From Oryzias latipes (Eukaryota > Chordata > Actinopteri > Beloniformes > Adrianichthyidae), in assembly GCF_002234675.1 (NCBI RefSeq), contig NC_019871.2, positions 20,058,604-20,122,603 of the forward strand: DNA of 64,000 nt, in the 5' to 3' direction. The translations under genes were made by a program, and so were the position numbers. Each line of letters starts with the position of its first letter. The stretch's first letter is position 1. A model generated the notes under the pieces. That model saw nothing but the letters and a program-made list of their open reading frames with translations, was not told where the DNA came from and did not search any database. Below are positions 1 through 9,235 of the stretch, piece after piece.

Positions 1-840
1 ACACTCATCGGCCTCATCTCTGACGGAGATGAGTCGGCCTACAGGAGTGAAATAGCCAGGCTGGTGTCATAGTGCAGCGCTAACAACCTGGAGCTTAATG
101 CTCTGAAGACAGTGGAGATGACAGTGGACTTCAGGAAGGCCCCAGCCCCCCTCCCCCCTGTCATCCTCTGTGACTCCCCGGTGACCTCTGTGGAGTCCTT
201 CTGCTTCCTGGGAACCATCATCAGCCAGGACCTCAAGTGGGAGCAGAACATCAGCTCCATCACTAAGAAGGTCCAGCAGAGGATGTACTTCCTGAGGCAG
301 CTGAAGAAGTTTCACCTCCCTGAAAAGATGCTGGTAGACTTTTACACCGCCATCATCGAATCCACCCTCACGTCCTCCATCACAGTCTGGTTCGCTGCGG
401 CCACGGCCAGAGACAAGGCCAAGCTGCAACGCGTCATCCACTCAGCAGAGAAGGTGATCGGCTGCCTCCTCCCGTCTCTCCAGGAGCTGCACATCTCCAG
501 GACCTGGAGGCGGGCAGCCAGGATTGTAGCCAACCCCTCTCATCCAGGACATAATCTCTTTCGGCCCCTCCCTTCTGGCAAGAGGCTCCGGTCCATCAGG
601 ACCAGGACCTCGCGCCACAAGAACAGCTTCTTCCCCACTGCAGTCAGCCTGCTGAACAGTACCCCAACTCCCCCAGGTGACCCCCCCTCCCCCCCCCCCG
701 CCCACCAAAGGACTGTCGGTGCCACTTACAGGCCCCACCATCCCAGCCCATCTGTGCTCCCACTTTAATTCACCTTACTCTACTGTATATAGTGTGTTGC
801 TGTTGTTAACTTAATTTTTAACTTATTCTTAATTGCACTA
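1..840 (+). mobile_element. LINE 3' part: decayed reverse transcriptase C-terminus and 3' UTR
   Basis: The + frame over 1-768 reads as the end of a CR1/L2-like non-LTR retrotransposon ORF2: SDGDESAYRSEI, then NNLELNALKTVEMTVDFRK, then the thumb-like region with SSITVWFAAATARDKAKLQ and the tail motif LPSGKRLRSIRTRTSRHKNS typical of fish LINEs. An in-frame TAG at about 79-81 stands where the family has a tryptophan codon, so it is broken. The catalytic palm lies outside the window. After the stop at about 768 the AT-rich stretch to about 840 looks like the LINE 3' UTR. It is a relic; the exact clade is my recognition only. Confidence 0.8.
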
Positions 841-1290
841 TACACCAGGTCAAAGAGTTGGGCGTCTCGCCATGCATAAATGTTGCTCTCACGTGCACAT
901 TCCTTGTACAATCTCACTGAAATTCAATGGACATGATGAAGCTTCCATTCTGAACCCATGGATATGACAACTTTGGACGAGCTCTATAGCGCCACCTAGT
1001 TATTGCATGGGGCACATTATGCCCTGTTTTTTCTCTGTGCTTTGTCCGATGTTCATAAAATTACAACAGGAGATACTCAGAAGGGTCTTCTCTCATCATT
1101 TAGAGTTTCATGGGTATACACCTGACGGTGCCTGCGCAAGCCACCGCCAAACAGGAAGTGGTTGATTGCGTTGTAGTCAGATAATTAAAAATTCATAAAA
1201 AATCAGCCGTTTGTATCACGAGGCTGAGATTTCAGAATGAGATGCCTCCTACATATCTCCAACTTAGTGTCCAGAGCCAATCACTTTTAC
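841..1290. other. No gene seen; probable old dispersed repeat
   Basis: No open frame of coding quality on either strand. The stretch around 985-1165 (containing tagcgccacctag and a piece reading as a short imperfect palindrome) resembles dispersed non-coding fish repeat sequence, but I cannot assign a family. Confidence 0.35.
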
Positions 1291-1720
1291 ACTTAAGGCC
1301 TACTGGTGAATGAAGCAGCAGTAATGCAGACATTTTGGAAAGTCTGGGTCAGCTTTACAGTGAGTGATGAAACCTGTTTGTCTATTGATCATAGCAGGAG
1401 CCCCGTCTGCAGTCACTGCTACCAGCTTTTCTAATGGTACCTTTTTCTGCACAAAAACTTCTTTACCGTGTTATACATTTCAACTCCTCCTATATTTGTT
1501 TGTAAGGGCAGTTCTGTCAAGAGTTCTTCTCTTGATGTAAAGAAAAACAAAAAAAACAAACAAACACACAGCTGAGCTGCACTGCTGCTGTCTAGAGATT
1601 CTTCAAACTGGATGCAAAACAACATGCGCTTTTGCAAGATCCCGGTCCACCTGATCGGCCAAGTTATCAAACATAGCTGACACATGTCTAAACATTGTAG
1701 TGGAAATTAGATCACTTCTA
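1290..1720 (-). pseudogene. hAT-type transposase relic (GTF2IRD2/ZBED-like family)
   Basis: On the minus strand, about 1307-1431 reads VAVTADGAPAMINRQTGF followed by THCKADPDFPKCLHYCCFIH, a signature of domesticated-like hAT transposases. Upstream on the same strand, other frames give FEESLDSSSAAQL and EELLTELPLQTNIGGVEMY, which fit the preceding part of the same protein family. The pieces lie in different frames with stops between them, so this is an inactivated fragment. No terminal inverted repeats were identified. Confidence 0.75.
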
Positions 1721-1856
1721 TTTTTCACATCTTTAGGTACAGTGTTAATGATTATCATCATTGCTTGATTGACAACTTTTTAATCTGAAAAGGCCTTCTG
1801 GATGAGAAAATGAGCAGGACTAAACAAAGCTTTGTTTGAATTTTTTTTTTCACAAT

Positions 1857-2200
1857 ATATGAAAAAATATCTGTCCTTAAAGGAAACAGATTACAGCCCC
1901 CCCACCCACCTTTCGCCGACAGGCTGCTGTCATGTTAAATGTGGCTTGCAGGTCCAGAATGCAGAAGGAAGAACGACACAAAACGGCTCGAGCAGGGCGT
2001 TGCTCATTCACTCACTCGTTCATGCTATATGCAAAAGTCTTTGTCCCTTAAGGCAACAGATTACAGTACCCCCCCCCCCCCCCCCACAGGCTGCTTTCCT
2101 ATTGACATTAGCTTGAAGCTCCAGAATGGACAAGAAAGAACGACGAGAATGGCTCGAGCAGGGCGTTGCTCACGGGGCGGTCGCTCGTGCCAGGCGGTCG
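1857..2200 (+). repeat. Imperfect tandem duplication, period about 170 bp, with poly-C tract
   Basis: Two diverged copies are visible: one starting at about 1857 and one at about 2027. Each has an ACAGATTACAG block, a C-rich run (longest at about 2070-2087), an ACAGGCTGCT block and a shared GGCTCGAGCAGGGCGTTGCTCA block near 1985 and 2151. Short open frames across it are by-products of the C tracts. Confidence 0.7.
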
Positions 2201-2220
2201 CACGTGCTCGGGCCCGCTAA

Positions 2221-3139
2221 ATGCTACTTGTAGCTTTAATTTATACATTATTTCTGCTTTAGAAATGACTGATGTACAACATCCACTTGCACTGTTTTCT
2301 CAAACTATAATTACATCAAAATATGGGATCTGCTTTAAACTATAATTCGATAACATAATACATCAATTCTTTAACACCAATACTAAGTAATCTTGGAAAT
2401 ATCAAAACAAACATACAAACTAAGCTAAACATTGTAAACATTATTTTTTAAGGGAGTGCGGGTCCAAACCATCAAATACTTATAATTAATGTCAACTATA
2501 CTGAACTAAATCATGGTAATTAGGAAATACAAATAAATTAGATAGAGAAATGTATTCAAAATAAAAACTGAAACTCAAAACTAAAATTGAAATTATTTCA
2601 AAATGTGGTTTTGAAATTATTTTACACAAAAAAGTATTTGACCTACACTACCTTAAAAATCTTTTTTTTCCAGCCAAGACCACTTCAATTTGTTTTTTAT
2701 CGTCTTCTCACAACTGAGGTCGTGACCACGCACAATAATGACGATGCCTGCCATTATTTTAACACAAATTTGATCGCAAACTCTTCAGATGTGTTTGTGA
2801 AAGTTTAGCGTGGGTCCGCCAGTTTTGGTCTCTAGGGAAGCAAGTCACGCTGACCACGTGGTGCAGACAGAGCCAATCAGACCCGTCGACGCATCCGAAA
2901 GCAACTAAAACGTCCCGTCATTGGTCAATTAGGCCGGGAAGACGAGAGATGGCCACGGCCATAGAGGAAGCGATCTGCGGAGAAATATAGAAAATAAAGC
3001 TAAAATTAGCTGATTTCAGACCATTTTTTAATCCGGAAAGCGATTTGTCCGTAGAGATCAGGTCTTTATTTCCCGGAAAGTACGTTCGGTTTGCTCAAAA
3101 ACCCGGATTTCCGGGAATTCCCGGAAGACTTTCATCACT
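2221..3139. other. No gene recognised
   Basis: AT-rich to about 2810, then a more GC-balanced piece (2820-3135) that may be part of a mobile element, since it abuts the Harbinger relic. No coding or RNA signal that I can support. Confidence 0.4.
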
Positions 3140-3800
3140 GCTCCTTCCAAAGGGTCACAAGGAGCATTGATGGCTGCCACATAAGAAATAAAGGCCCTAA
3201 AAGAAAATGCAGCTTGTTATTTTAACAGGAAGCTTTTTTATTCCATTAAAATGCATGCTGTATGTGACTCTAATGCCAAATTTATAGATATTTTTGTTGG
3301 GAATCCAGGATCAATCCATGATTCACGGGTTCTACGTAAAAGCCCAATTTATGTAAATCAAACAAACCCACCTGAAGGATCCTTTTGGGTGATGGTGGGT
3401 ATCCCTGCATTGCACATCCCATCATGCTGCTGACACCCTACAGGGAACCCATGAGGAATGCCATTGAGGCAGTTACAACCAGAACCACTCCAGAACACGC
3501 TCTGTTGTGAAGAGAGCATTTGGCATGATAAATATGAGGAGGAGAGCAATATTTCTGGGGGCACTGGAAGTAAAACCAACCTTTGCAATGAAAATCATTG
3601 CCTGCAGTTCAATTCTGCACATTCTGTGCATCAGCAAAGGGGACTGCTTAGCCACAGATGTTGAGCCACAGCAGGACAACACCAGGAACATGCAGGACGA
3701 GCAGAGTCACGTCCGTCTGCAAGGACAAATCTTTGCTTTCCTTTCAGCTCCAACTGTGACACACATGACTCTAGAAGACCAGGATTATTGTTAACATGTA
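3140..3800 (+). pseudogene. PIF/Harbinger transposase relic (HARBI1-like)
   Basis: Pieces in shifting + frames match the DDE nuclease of Harbinger transposases: IDGCHI near 3165, then AVCDSNAKFIDIFVGNPGS (3254 on) followed by IHDSRVLRKSPIY, PPEGSFW, and after a frame change VKRAFGMINMRRRAIF and ALEVKPTFAMKIIACS with a terminal HILCISKGD. The expected acidic residues around VCDSNAKF and the histidine-rich IHDSR block are visible, but frameshifts near 3195 and 3430 and stops destroy the ORF. A second relic on the other strand at 3960-4080 may be the accessory gene of the same element. Confidence 0.8.
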
Positions 3801-3956
3801 TAAAAATAAATATTAACATATAAAACGAAATTCTAAATATGTACATCTGATATTTATATGAAAATCCTTTTAAGATTGTTAAAAATAGCTCAGATTTAAA
3901 TAATACATGTAAATTATTCATTTTTGTTCATACATTTATTAAACAAATTGGAAAAA

Positions 3957-4085
3957 CAATGGCTGCATTACATTTTAGAACAATAATTTCAACTCAAGTA
4001 AACTTAACAGACTCTCCTGTCGCTGTTCCTCCCTTCTAGCCCTTTCCTCCTCTCTCTTCTGGGTCTTTAACATAAACCTTTAACC
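3957..4085 (-). pseudogene. Possible C-terminus of the Harbinger Myb-like accessory protein
   Basis: On the minus strand about 4060 down to 3979 reads KTQKREEERARREEQRQES then LLSLLELKLLF and a stop. Charged helical tails like this end the Myb/SANT-like partner protein that Harbinger elements encode on the strand opposite the transposase. The position, convergent with the transposase relic at 3140-3800, fits that layout. The DNA-binding part is not recognisable, so this is inference. Confidence 0.4.
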
Positions 4086-4610
4086 CAGTACGACAACGAT
4101 TAACCGTTTATTAAAATGAAGTCAAATCTGATCATATGTCTCTACCCATCTGGCACGAGCTAGCTTGAAAACAAACAGGCTATCTTTCTCCATCCGCAAA
4201 TGGATCGGATTTTCCTCATCCTCGTCTGTCCCTACATATATGAACACATTTAAAACATGTGTTAATAACTTGTGACTACGGTTAGAAGTCACTGCTTTTT
4301 GATGTAATATCTAGCGTTTGTTTTTAGCCTTCGGCGCTAATTCGCGTTAGCTTTAGCATTACTGAAATTGATGAGCTTCAAAACAATCTAGGTTGTTGAT
4401 TGAGGAATATAACATATTAAACACATCATCTTAAGTATTTACAAATATATTTTACAACAGATACTGGATATTTTTTAATATACTTACACGTTTCGGTGGT
4501 TTTCCTTGCGCAACCGGCTGCCATTTTCGAATGATTCAGACGAATGATTATCTCGCGATAATCAGCCAACTTCCGTTTCTACTGAAATGCCTTCCGTTTC
4601 TGTCGAAAAT
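4086..4610. other. No gene recognised
   Basis: Mostly AT-rich. It may include the far end of the Harbinger element, but I found no clear terminal inverted repeat pair. Confidence 0.35.
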
Positions 4611-5032
4611 TTCAGTAGTGTATGTGAGAGCGTTTTGGATAGTGTATGTGAGAGCATTTTCACATGTGTATGTGAGAGGATTTTCACATGTGTATGTGAG
4701 AGGATTTTCACATGTGTATGTGAGAGGATTTTCACATGTGTATGTGAGAGCATTTTCAGTAGTGTATGTGAGAGCATTTTCAGTAGTGTGTGTAAGAGCA
4801 TTTTCAGTAGTGTGTGTAAGAGCATTTTCACATGTGTATGTGAGAGGATTTTCACATGTGTATGTGAGAGCATTTTCAGTAGTGTATGTGAGAGCATTTT
4901 CAGTAGTGTATGTGAGAGCATTTTCACATGTGTATGTGAGAGCATTTTCACATGTGTATGTGAGAGATTTCACATGTGTATGTGAGAGATTTCACATGTG
5001 TATGTGAGAGATTTCACATGTGTATGTGAATG
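4611..5032 (+). repeat. 24-bp minisatellite, about 17-18 units
   Basis: Tandem units of 24 bp built around TGTATGTGAGAGCATTTTCA. Two main variants alternate: one with a CACATG linker and GGATTTT, one with an AGTAG linker and GCATTTT. The last units near 4966-5030 are shortened to about 22 bp. Because 24 is a multiple of three and the unit has no stop in several frames, four long open frames appear on both strands here. They are not genes. Confidence 0.95.
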
Positions 5033-5092
5033 CTAATTCTGAATTATGTCCTACACGGCACCTCATAGTTTATACACTTAATTTGTAGGAAA

Positions 5093-6693
5093 CATTGGGG
5101 AAAATAAGTATTGAACACGTCAACATTTCTCTAAAAAAACATATTTCTATTCCAGCTATTGACACGAAGTTTTCATCAGATGTCGGCATCAACCCAAGTA
5201 ATGCACACATAGAAAGAAATCCAACCATTTATGTCCATAAATGAAGTTATGTGTAATAAAGTGAAATGCCACAGGGAATAAGTATTGAACACATGAAGAA
5301 AAGGAGGGGTAAAAAGGTCTGGCAAGCCAAGAAAGCAGCTGGAGTTTGTCAGTATTCAGAAGGTTAACCTGCCCCCTATTAGTGCAAAGTAATATCAGCT
5401 GGTATAGTCCTGATTGATGCCTTTTAAAAAGGTTTCTCACCAGCAAGGTGTTAGACAAGAAGCATTGCATGATGGGTAAAAGCAAAGAGCTGTCCAAAGA
5501 CCTACGCAACCTTATTGTTGCAAAACACAATGAAAGCATTGATTACAGGTGCATTTCTAAACTTCTGAAAGTTCCAGTGAGTACCATTGGGGCCATCATC
5601 CGAAAGTGGAAAGAACACGGCATTACCATAAACCTGCCACGGCCAGGTGCTCCTCGCAAGATTTCAGACAGAGGAGTCAGAATAATTATCAGAAGTGTTC
5701 TCCAACAGCCCAGGACCGCTGGGCGTGGAGAGCTTCAGAAAGACCTGGAATCCGCAGGTACCGTTGTTTCAAAGAAAACAATAAGTAATGCACTCAACCG
5801 CCATGGCCTCCATGCACGCACACCACGCAAGACTCCATTTTTGAAGAAGAAGCATGTTGAAGCTCATTTGGAGTTTGCGACACACCATTTGGATAAACCC
5901 ATGACTTTCTGCGAGAAGATACTCTGGTCAGATGAGACCAAAATTGAACTCTTCGGATGTCATGAGACACAACATGTTTGGAGGAAAAATGGCACCGCAC
6001 ATCACCCCCAAAACACCATACCAACAGTCAAGTTTGGAGGTGGGAGCATCATGGCGTGGGGCTGTTTTTCAGCATGTGGTACTGGTAGACTTCATATCAT
6101 TGAAGGAATAATGACTGGAGAAAAGTATCGAGACATTCTTGATCAGAATCTGCTGTCATCTGCCAGGCTGCTGAAGATGATCTTTCAGCAAGACAACGAT
6201 CCCAAGCACACAGCCAAGGTAACACTCAACTGGTTGAAGAAAAAGAAAATAAAGCTGCTAGAATGGCCCAGTCAATCACCAGACTTGAATCCAATAGAAA
6301 ATCTTTGGAAAGAACTGAAGATCCGGGTTCACAGAAGAGACCCCCGGAACCTTGAAGATTTGAAAGCAGTTTGTGTGGATGAATGGGCCAAAATCACACC
6401 TGAGCAATGTATTCGACTGGTTTCTCCATACAGGAGGCGTCTTGAGGCTGTAATCACCAACAAAGGTTTTTGCACTAAGTATTAAATAAATTTCAGTAAG
6501 CGTGTTCAATACTTATTCCCTGTGCCATTTCACTTTATTACACATAACTTCATTTATGGACATAAATGTTTGGCTTTCTTTCTATGTGTGCATTACTTGG
6601 GCTGATGCCGACATCTGCTGAAAATTTCGTGTCAATAGCTCGATTGTTTTTTGAGAGAAATGTTGACGTGTTAAATACTTATTTTCCCCGCTG
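5093..6693 (+). mobile_element. Full-length Tc1-type transposon with IR/DR termini
   Basis: The element is 1601 bp. It starts CATTGGGGAAAATAAGT and ends ACTTATTTTCCCCGCTG, with inverted repeats of roughly 190-200 bp at about 5093-5297 and 6500-6693. Each arm holds two copies of an AAGTATT(G/T)AACAC block, one at the tip and one at the inner edge, the IR/DR arrangement of Sleeping-Beauty-like elements. The right target TA is at 6694-6695. The left TA has become AA (5091-5092), as shown by the empty paralogous site near 61234-61245, where GTAGGATATTTG is uninterrupted. The transposase gene inside is intact. Confidence 0.95.
5472..6485 (+). CDS. Tc1/mariner-family transposase, intact ORF
   Basis: DNA transposase that cuts and pastes the surrounding element at TA sites. 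I start at the second ATG (MGKSKELSKDL), the family's usual start; an in-frame ATG lies just upstream at 5469. The product is 337 residues, normal for the family. The N-terminal half holds two helix-turn-helix DNA-binding motifs (about residues 5-50 and 60-120) with a basic PRPGAPRK linker. The catalytic DD34E triad is complete: Asp154 in LWSDET, Asp241 in [10 protein letters not shown] and Glu276 in [10 protein letters not shown], with exactly 34 residues between the last two. The glycine-rich box KFGGGSIMAWGCF is also present. There is no frameshift or stop, so the element is either young or under repair. A deleted relative of the same family sits at 29903-30521. Confidence 0.95.
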   Translation: MGKSKELSKDLRNLIVAKHNESIDYRCISKLLKVPVSTIGAIIRKWKEHGITINLPRPGAPRKISDRGVRIIIRSVLQQPRTAGRGELQKDLESAGTVVSKKTISNALNRHGLHARTPRKTPFLKKKHVEAHLEFATHHLDKPMTFCEKILWSDETKIELFGCHETQHVWRKNGTAHHPQNTIPTVKFGGGSIMAWGCFSACGTGRLHIIEGIMTGEKYRDILDQNLLSSARLLKMIFQQDNDPKHTAKVTLNWLKKKKIKLLEWPSQSPDLNPIENLWKELKIRVHRRDPRNLEDLKAVCVDEWAKITPEQCIRLVSPYRRRLEAVITNKGFCTKY

Positions 6694-8410
6694 TATTTGA
6701 TACACTTCGTTGTTTAATTTAACTATGAAATAACATTGTCTGTGCAATAATCAAAAACAGCAATGCAGTTGAAATACTGAAATTGTTCTTCTATTTGAGT
6801 AAAAAACAAAAGAGGGCAACAACATAAATATAAATTTTGAAAGACTCTTAAGTAACTGAATTGAGAGAAAAAAATTGATTCATGTACACAATCATAAACA
6901 ACAAAGTAAAGCCATTGTGCAAATCTGATTGCTGCTGATTGCACAGCATTGCATTGAGGCTCATTTCAGCAGTTTACTCACTAAACAAAAATGCTTCATT
7001 TGTGTCCTATAAATGTAGGAATGAATCTTATTTTGAAAAAAAGGTTTTACATTTACAGGTTTCTGGTAAAGAAATCAAAGTTCTATGTGAATTGAGGGAT
7101 AAATATTTTGTTCTGTTCTACACATTTCAATAAGGAGAGATCTTGAAACTGGGATTGAATATTTAGTTTTGACATAATCATAACACACTTCTAAACCAAC
7201 AGAGCAAAAGGACACATTACCAAGCAACAATAATGAGAGAGAAATTCTCTGAAAGGTAGTATGTGTGCCTCCTCATCCATTTGTAGTGGATGGATGGAGA
7301 ATCAAGACCTGGATGACTAACAGTCCTGCTCCTTTTAGTGTAATGCAGTTGGTCCACTACAGGTGATGCAGACAAATGTTCTTGTGATTTAGTAAAACTC
7401 TCTTAGACTGACTTTATGTTGATGATTAAACATGTGAAACAACCATGAAACATCCTCTACAAATAAAAGAAATGAAACTTTGAAACTGCAAACATTGTGA
7501 AAGTTTATGAAGCAATTCTGTTACATTGACCAGAAGAAAAGACAACGTGTTTTTCATCAAATGTCATGGTACTACTTCATTAGGATCTCTCTAAAATATT
7601 GTCATACATGTGTCAATGTCAATTTGTTAGTTTTTGGTTTGCTGAAGTAAATTCTGATGATTAAAACAAATGAAACCAGTACTATTGAATTTTTATTTTT
7701 TTATTGTGTATTTATAGCTTGAAATGCTGGAAAATGTAGTTTTAACAACAAGTGGCTTTTCAAGAAGTATCATGTGTTGCCAATTAAAGACCCTGACCAG
7801 AGATGTGGGTTCATAAATGACTAAAAGATCTGACAGATAAGAAGCCCCAAGAACATTAAGACATGGAAAAACATTTCAAAATATCTTAAAATCATTTCCT
7901 GAAGTATATGGGGAGCCATTGCAGGGATTTCAAAATCAGGGTGATGTGAGCCCGCCTTCTGGTCTTGTTGAGAACTCGTGGAGCAGAGTTCTGGAGAAGC
8001 TGAAGGGTCTTAATGTTAGTTTTTTTGAAGACCAGCAAAGAGGAAATTCCAACAGTCAATTCTACTGATAATAAAAGCATACATTAGAATCTCCATTTTA
8101 GCAAGAGAGAGCAGTGGGCGGCCCAAGCCAAATTTCTAAGACCATAACAACCAGTTTAAATATCCTGCTTAATCAAAGTTAGTTTAGAGTCGAAAATAAC
8201 ACCCAGGTTTCTAACTATTTCTGAGTAACTTAATGAAAGGTATGTTAGCTTCAATAGCTGTTTATCTCTTTTGGCTTAAGAACCAATGACTAAAACTTCA
8301 GTTATTTCCTAGTTTAGCTGCAGAAAATTATTTGCCATCCATGATTTCACATCGTAACCCTTGTGCTATCCTAGAGACTTAAACATTGGGAGTTGGGTCA
8401 TCTAGATCCA
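6694..8410. repeat. Flanking paralogous block, copy A
   Basis: This stretch is matched nearly base for base, at a guess about 95%, by 61237-62948, downstream of the A2M-like gene. The shared order includes ATTTGATACACTTCGTTG, a stretch with GAGGGCAACAACATAAATA, the block with CAAGCAACAATAATGAGAG, the same internally truncated LINE piece and the start of the same MITE. Small indels and substitutions separate the copies. I see no host gene in it. Confidence 0.9.
7892..8110 (-). pseudogene. LINE reverse transcriptase C-terminal relic
   Basis: Minus-strand reading gives TLQLLQNSAPRVLNKTRRRA and then HITLILKSLQWLPI, a common fish LINE ORF2 C-terminal block. The same insertion is present in the paralogous block at 62443-62680, so it predates the duplication. 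Only a fragment remains. Confidence 0.75.
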
Positions 8411-8550
8411 CTAGACTGAACCTTTTTTCTTCAATGATTTGTGAACCTCACTGGTGTTCATTGATTATATGAAATCTTCATCCTCCTTTGTCAGGGTAGG
8501 GAGAACACGTCAATGTAAGGGTGGGGTCATCTAAGATAGCACAAGGGTTA
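8355..8550. mobile_element. MITE with TAACCCTTGTGCTATC termini
   Basis: Terminal inverted repeats TAACCCTTGTGCTATC (8355) and GATAGCACAAGGGTTA (to 8550) bound 196 bp without coding capacity. A related copy interrupted by an LTR-like insert begins at about 39515, and a third copy begins at about 62888 and is cut by a hAT element at 62949. Confidence 0.85.
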
Positions 8551-8910
8551 AATACAGTCAAAAGGTGCTTCTGTTGGTCTTGTGTCACCAGGAGATGTAA
8601 CTCTGTACAGCTGGATGTAATCAGCATAGTTATAAAAGCTGATGTTGTGACATCTGATGGCATTCTCCAAAGGAAGCATACATATAAAAAATACTACAAG
8701 AAGCTCAGTAAAACAGGAAAAATGATTTATATCTGTACAAATAAGTAGTAAAAACTGTGTTCAGAATTCTAATGACTGTTGAAAATGCTGTAGAAATTAT
8801 TTGATTTATAGAAATCCTGTTTGAAACAAAAGACTCCTCATTCAATGTGTTTTAGCTGCTGGAAAGCACAAAAAAAGAAAAAAAAAATTTAACAGGTAAA
8901 AAAAAGTTTG
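8551..8910. other. No gene seen
   Basis: AT-rich, with an A tract at 8872-8888. No supported feature. Confidence 0.4.
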
Positions 8911-8914
8911 CACA

Positions 8915-9070
8915 ATGACATCATCAGTGATGATGTCATCACTGATGATGTCATTCTAAACTTTAGATGTAATGACATCATTTGACATCAGCGGCTGGAT
9001 TGTGTCACTTCTAATTTTAGTCTTCAGAGGCATCATTTGACATCATGTGACATCATGTGACATCATTGGA
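8915..9070. promoter_or_regulatory. Cluster of TGACATCA-type sites and a 12-bp inverted repeat upstream of the coiled-coil gene
   Basis: TGACATCA or its complement TGATGTCA occurs many times in about 150 bp, some overlapping. Positions 8922-8933 and 8936-8947 form a perfect 12-bp inverted repeat (CATCAGTGATGA) with a 2-bp spacer. TGACATCA differs by one base from the CRE octamer TGACGTCA. It ends about 170 bp before the ATG of the next gene, so a promoter role is possible but inferred only from position. Confidence 0.4.
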
Positions 9071-9235
9071 CCTACTGAATTTCATCCTCAAGTATGAGGC
9101 ATTTTCAGAGCAAAGGGATTTAGAGTTCGTGGGCAAAGACACGATAGAGAAAGAAACAGGAAGGTTTCACATCTTTTGAAAACAAGAACTTGGTGCGCGT
9201 CAACTTTTTGAGATTTCTTGACAAATTCCTTCAAA

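Noticed and set aside
442..741. Minus-strand ORF rich in Gly over the LINE fragment
   Set aside because: Shadow of the + strand LINE frame and its C runs.
4531..5007. Long open frames on both strands in the 24-bp repeat (up to 158 codons)
   Set aside because: They follow automatically from a stop-free unit whose length is a multiple of three; the peptides are pure repeats such as FSHVYVRG.
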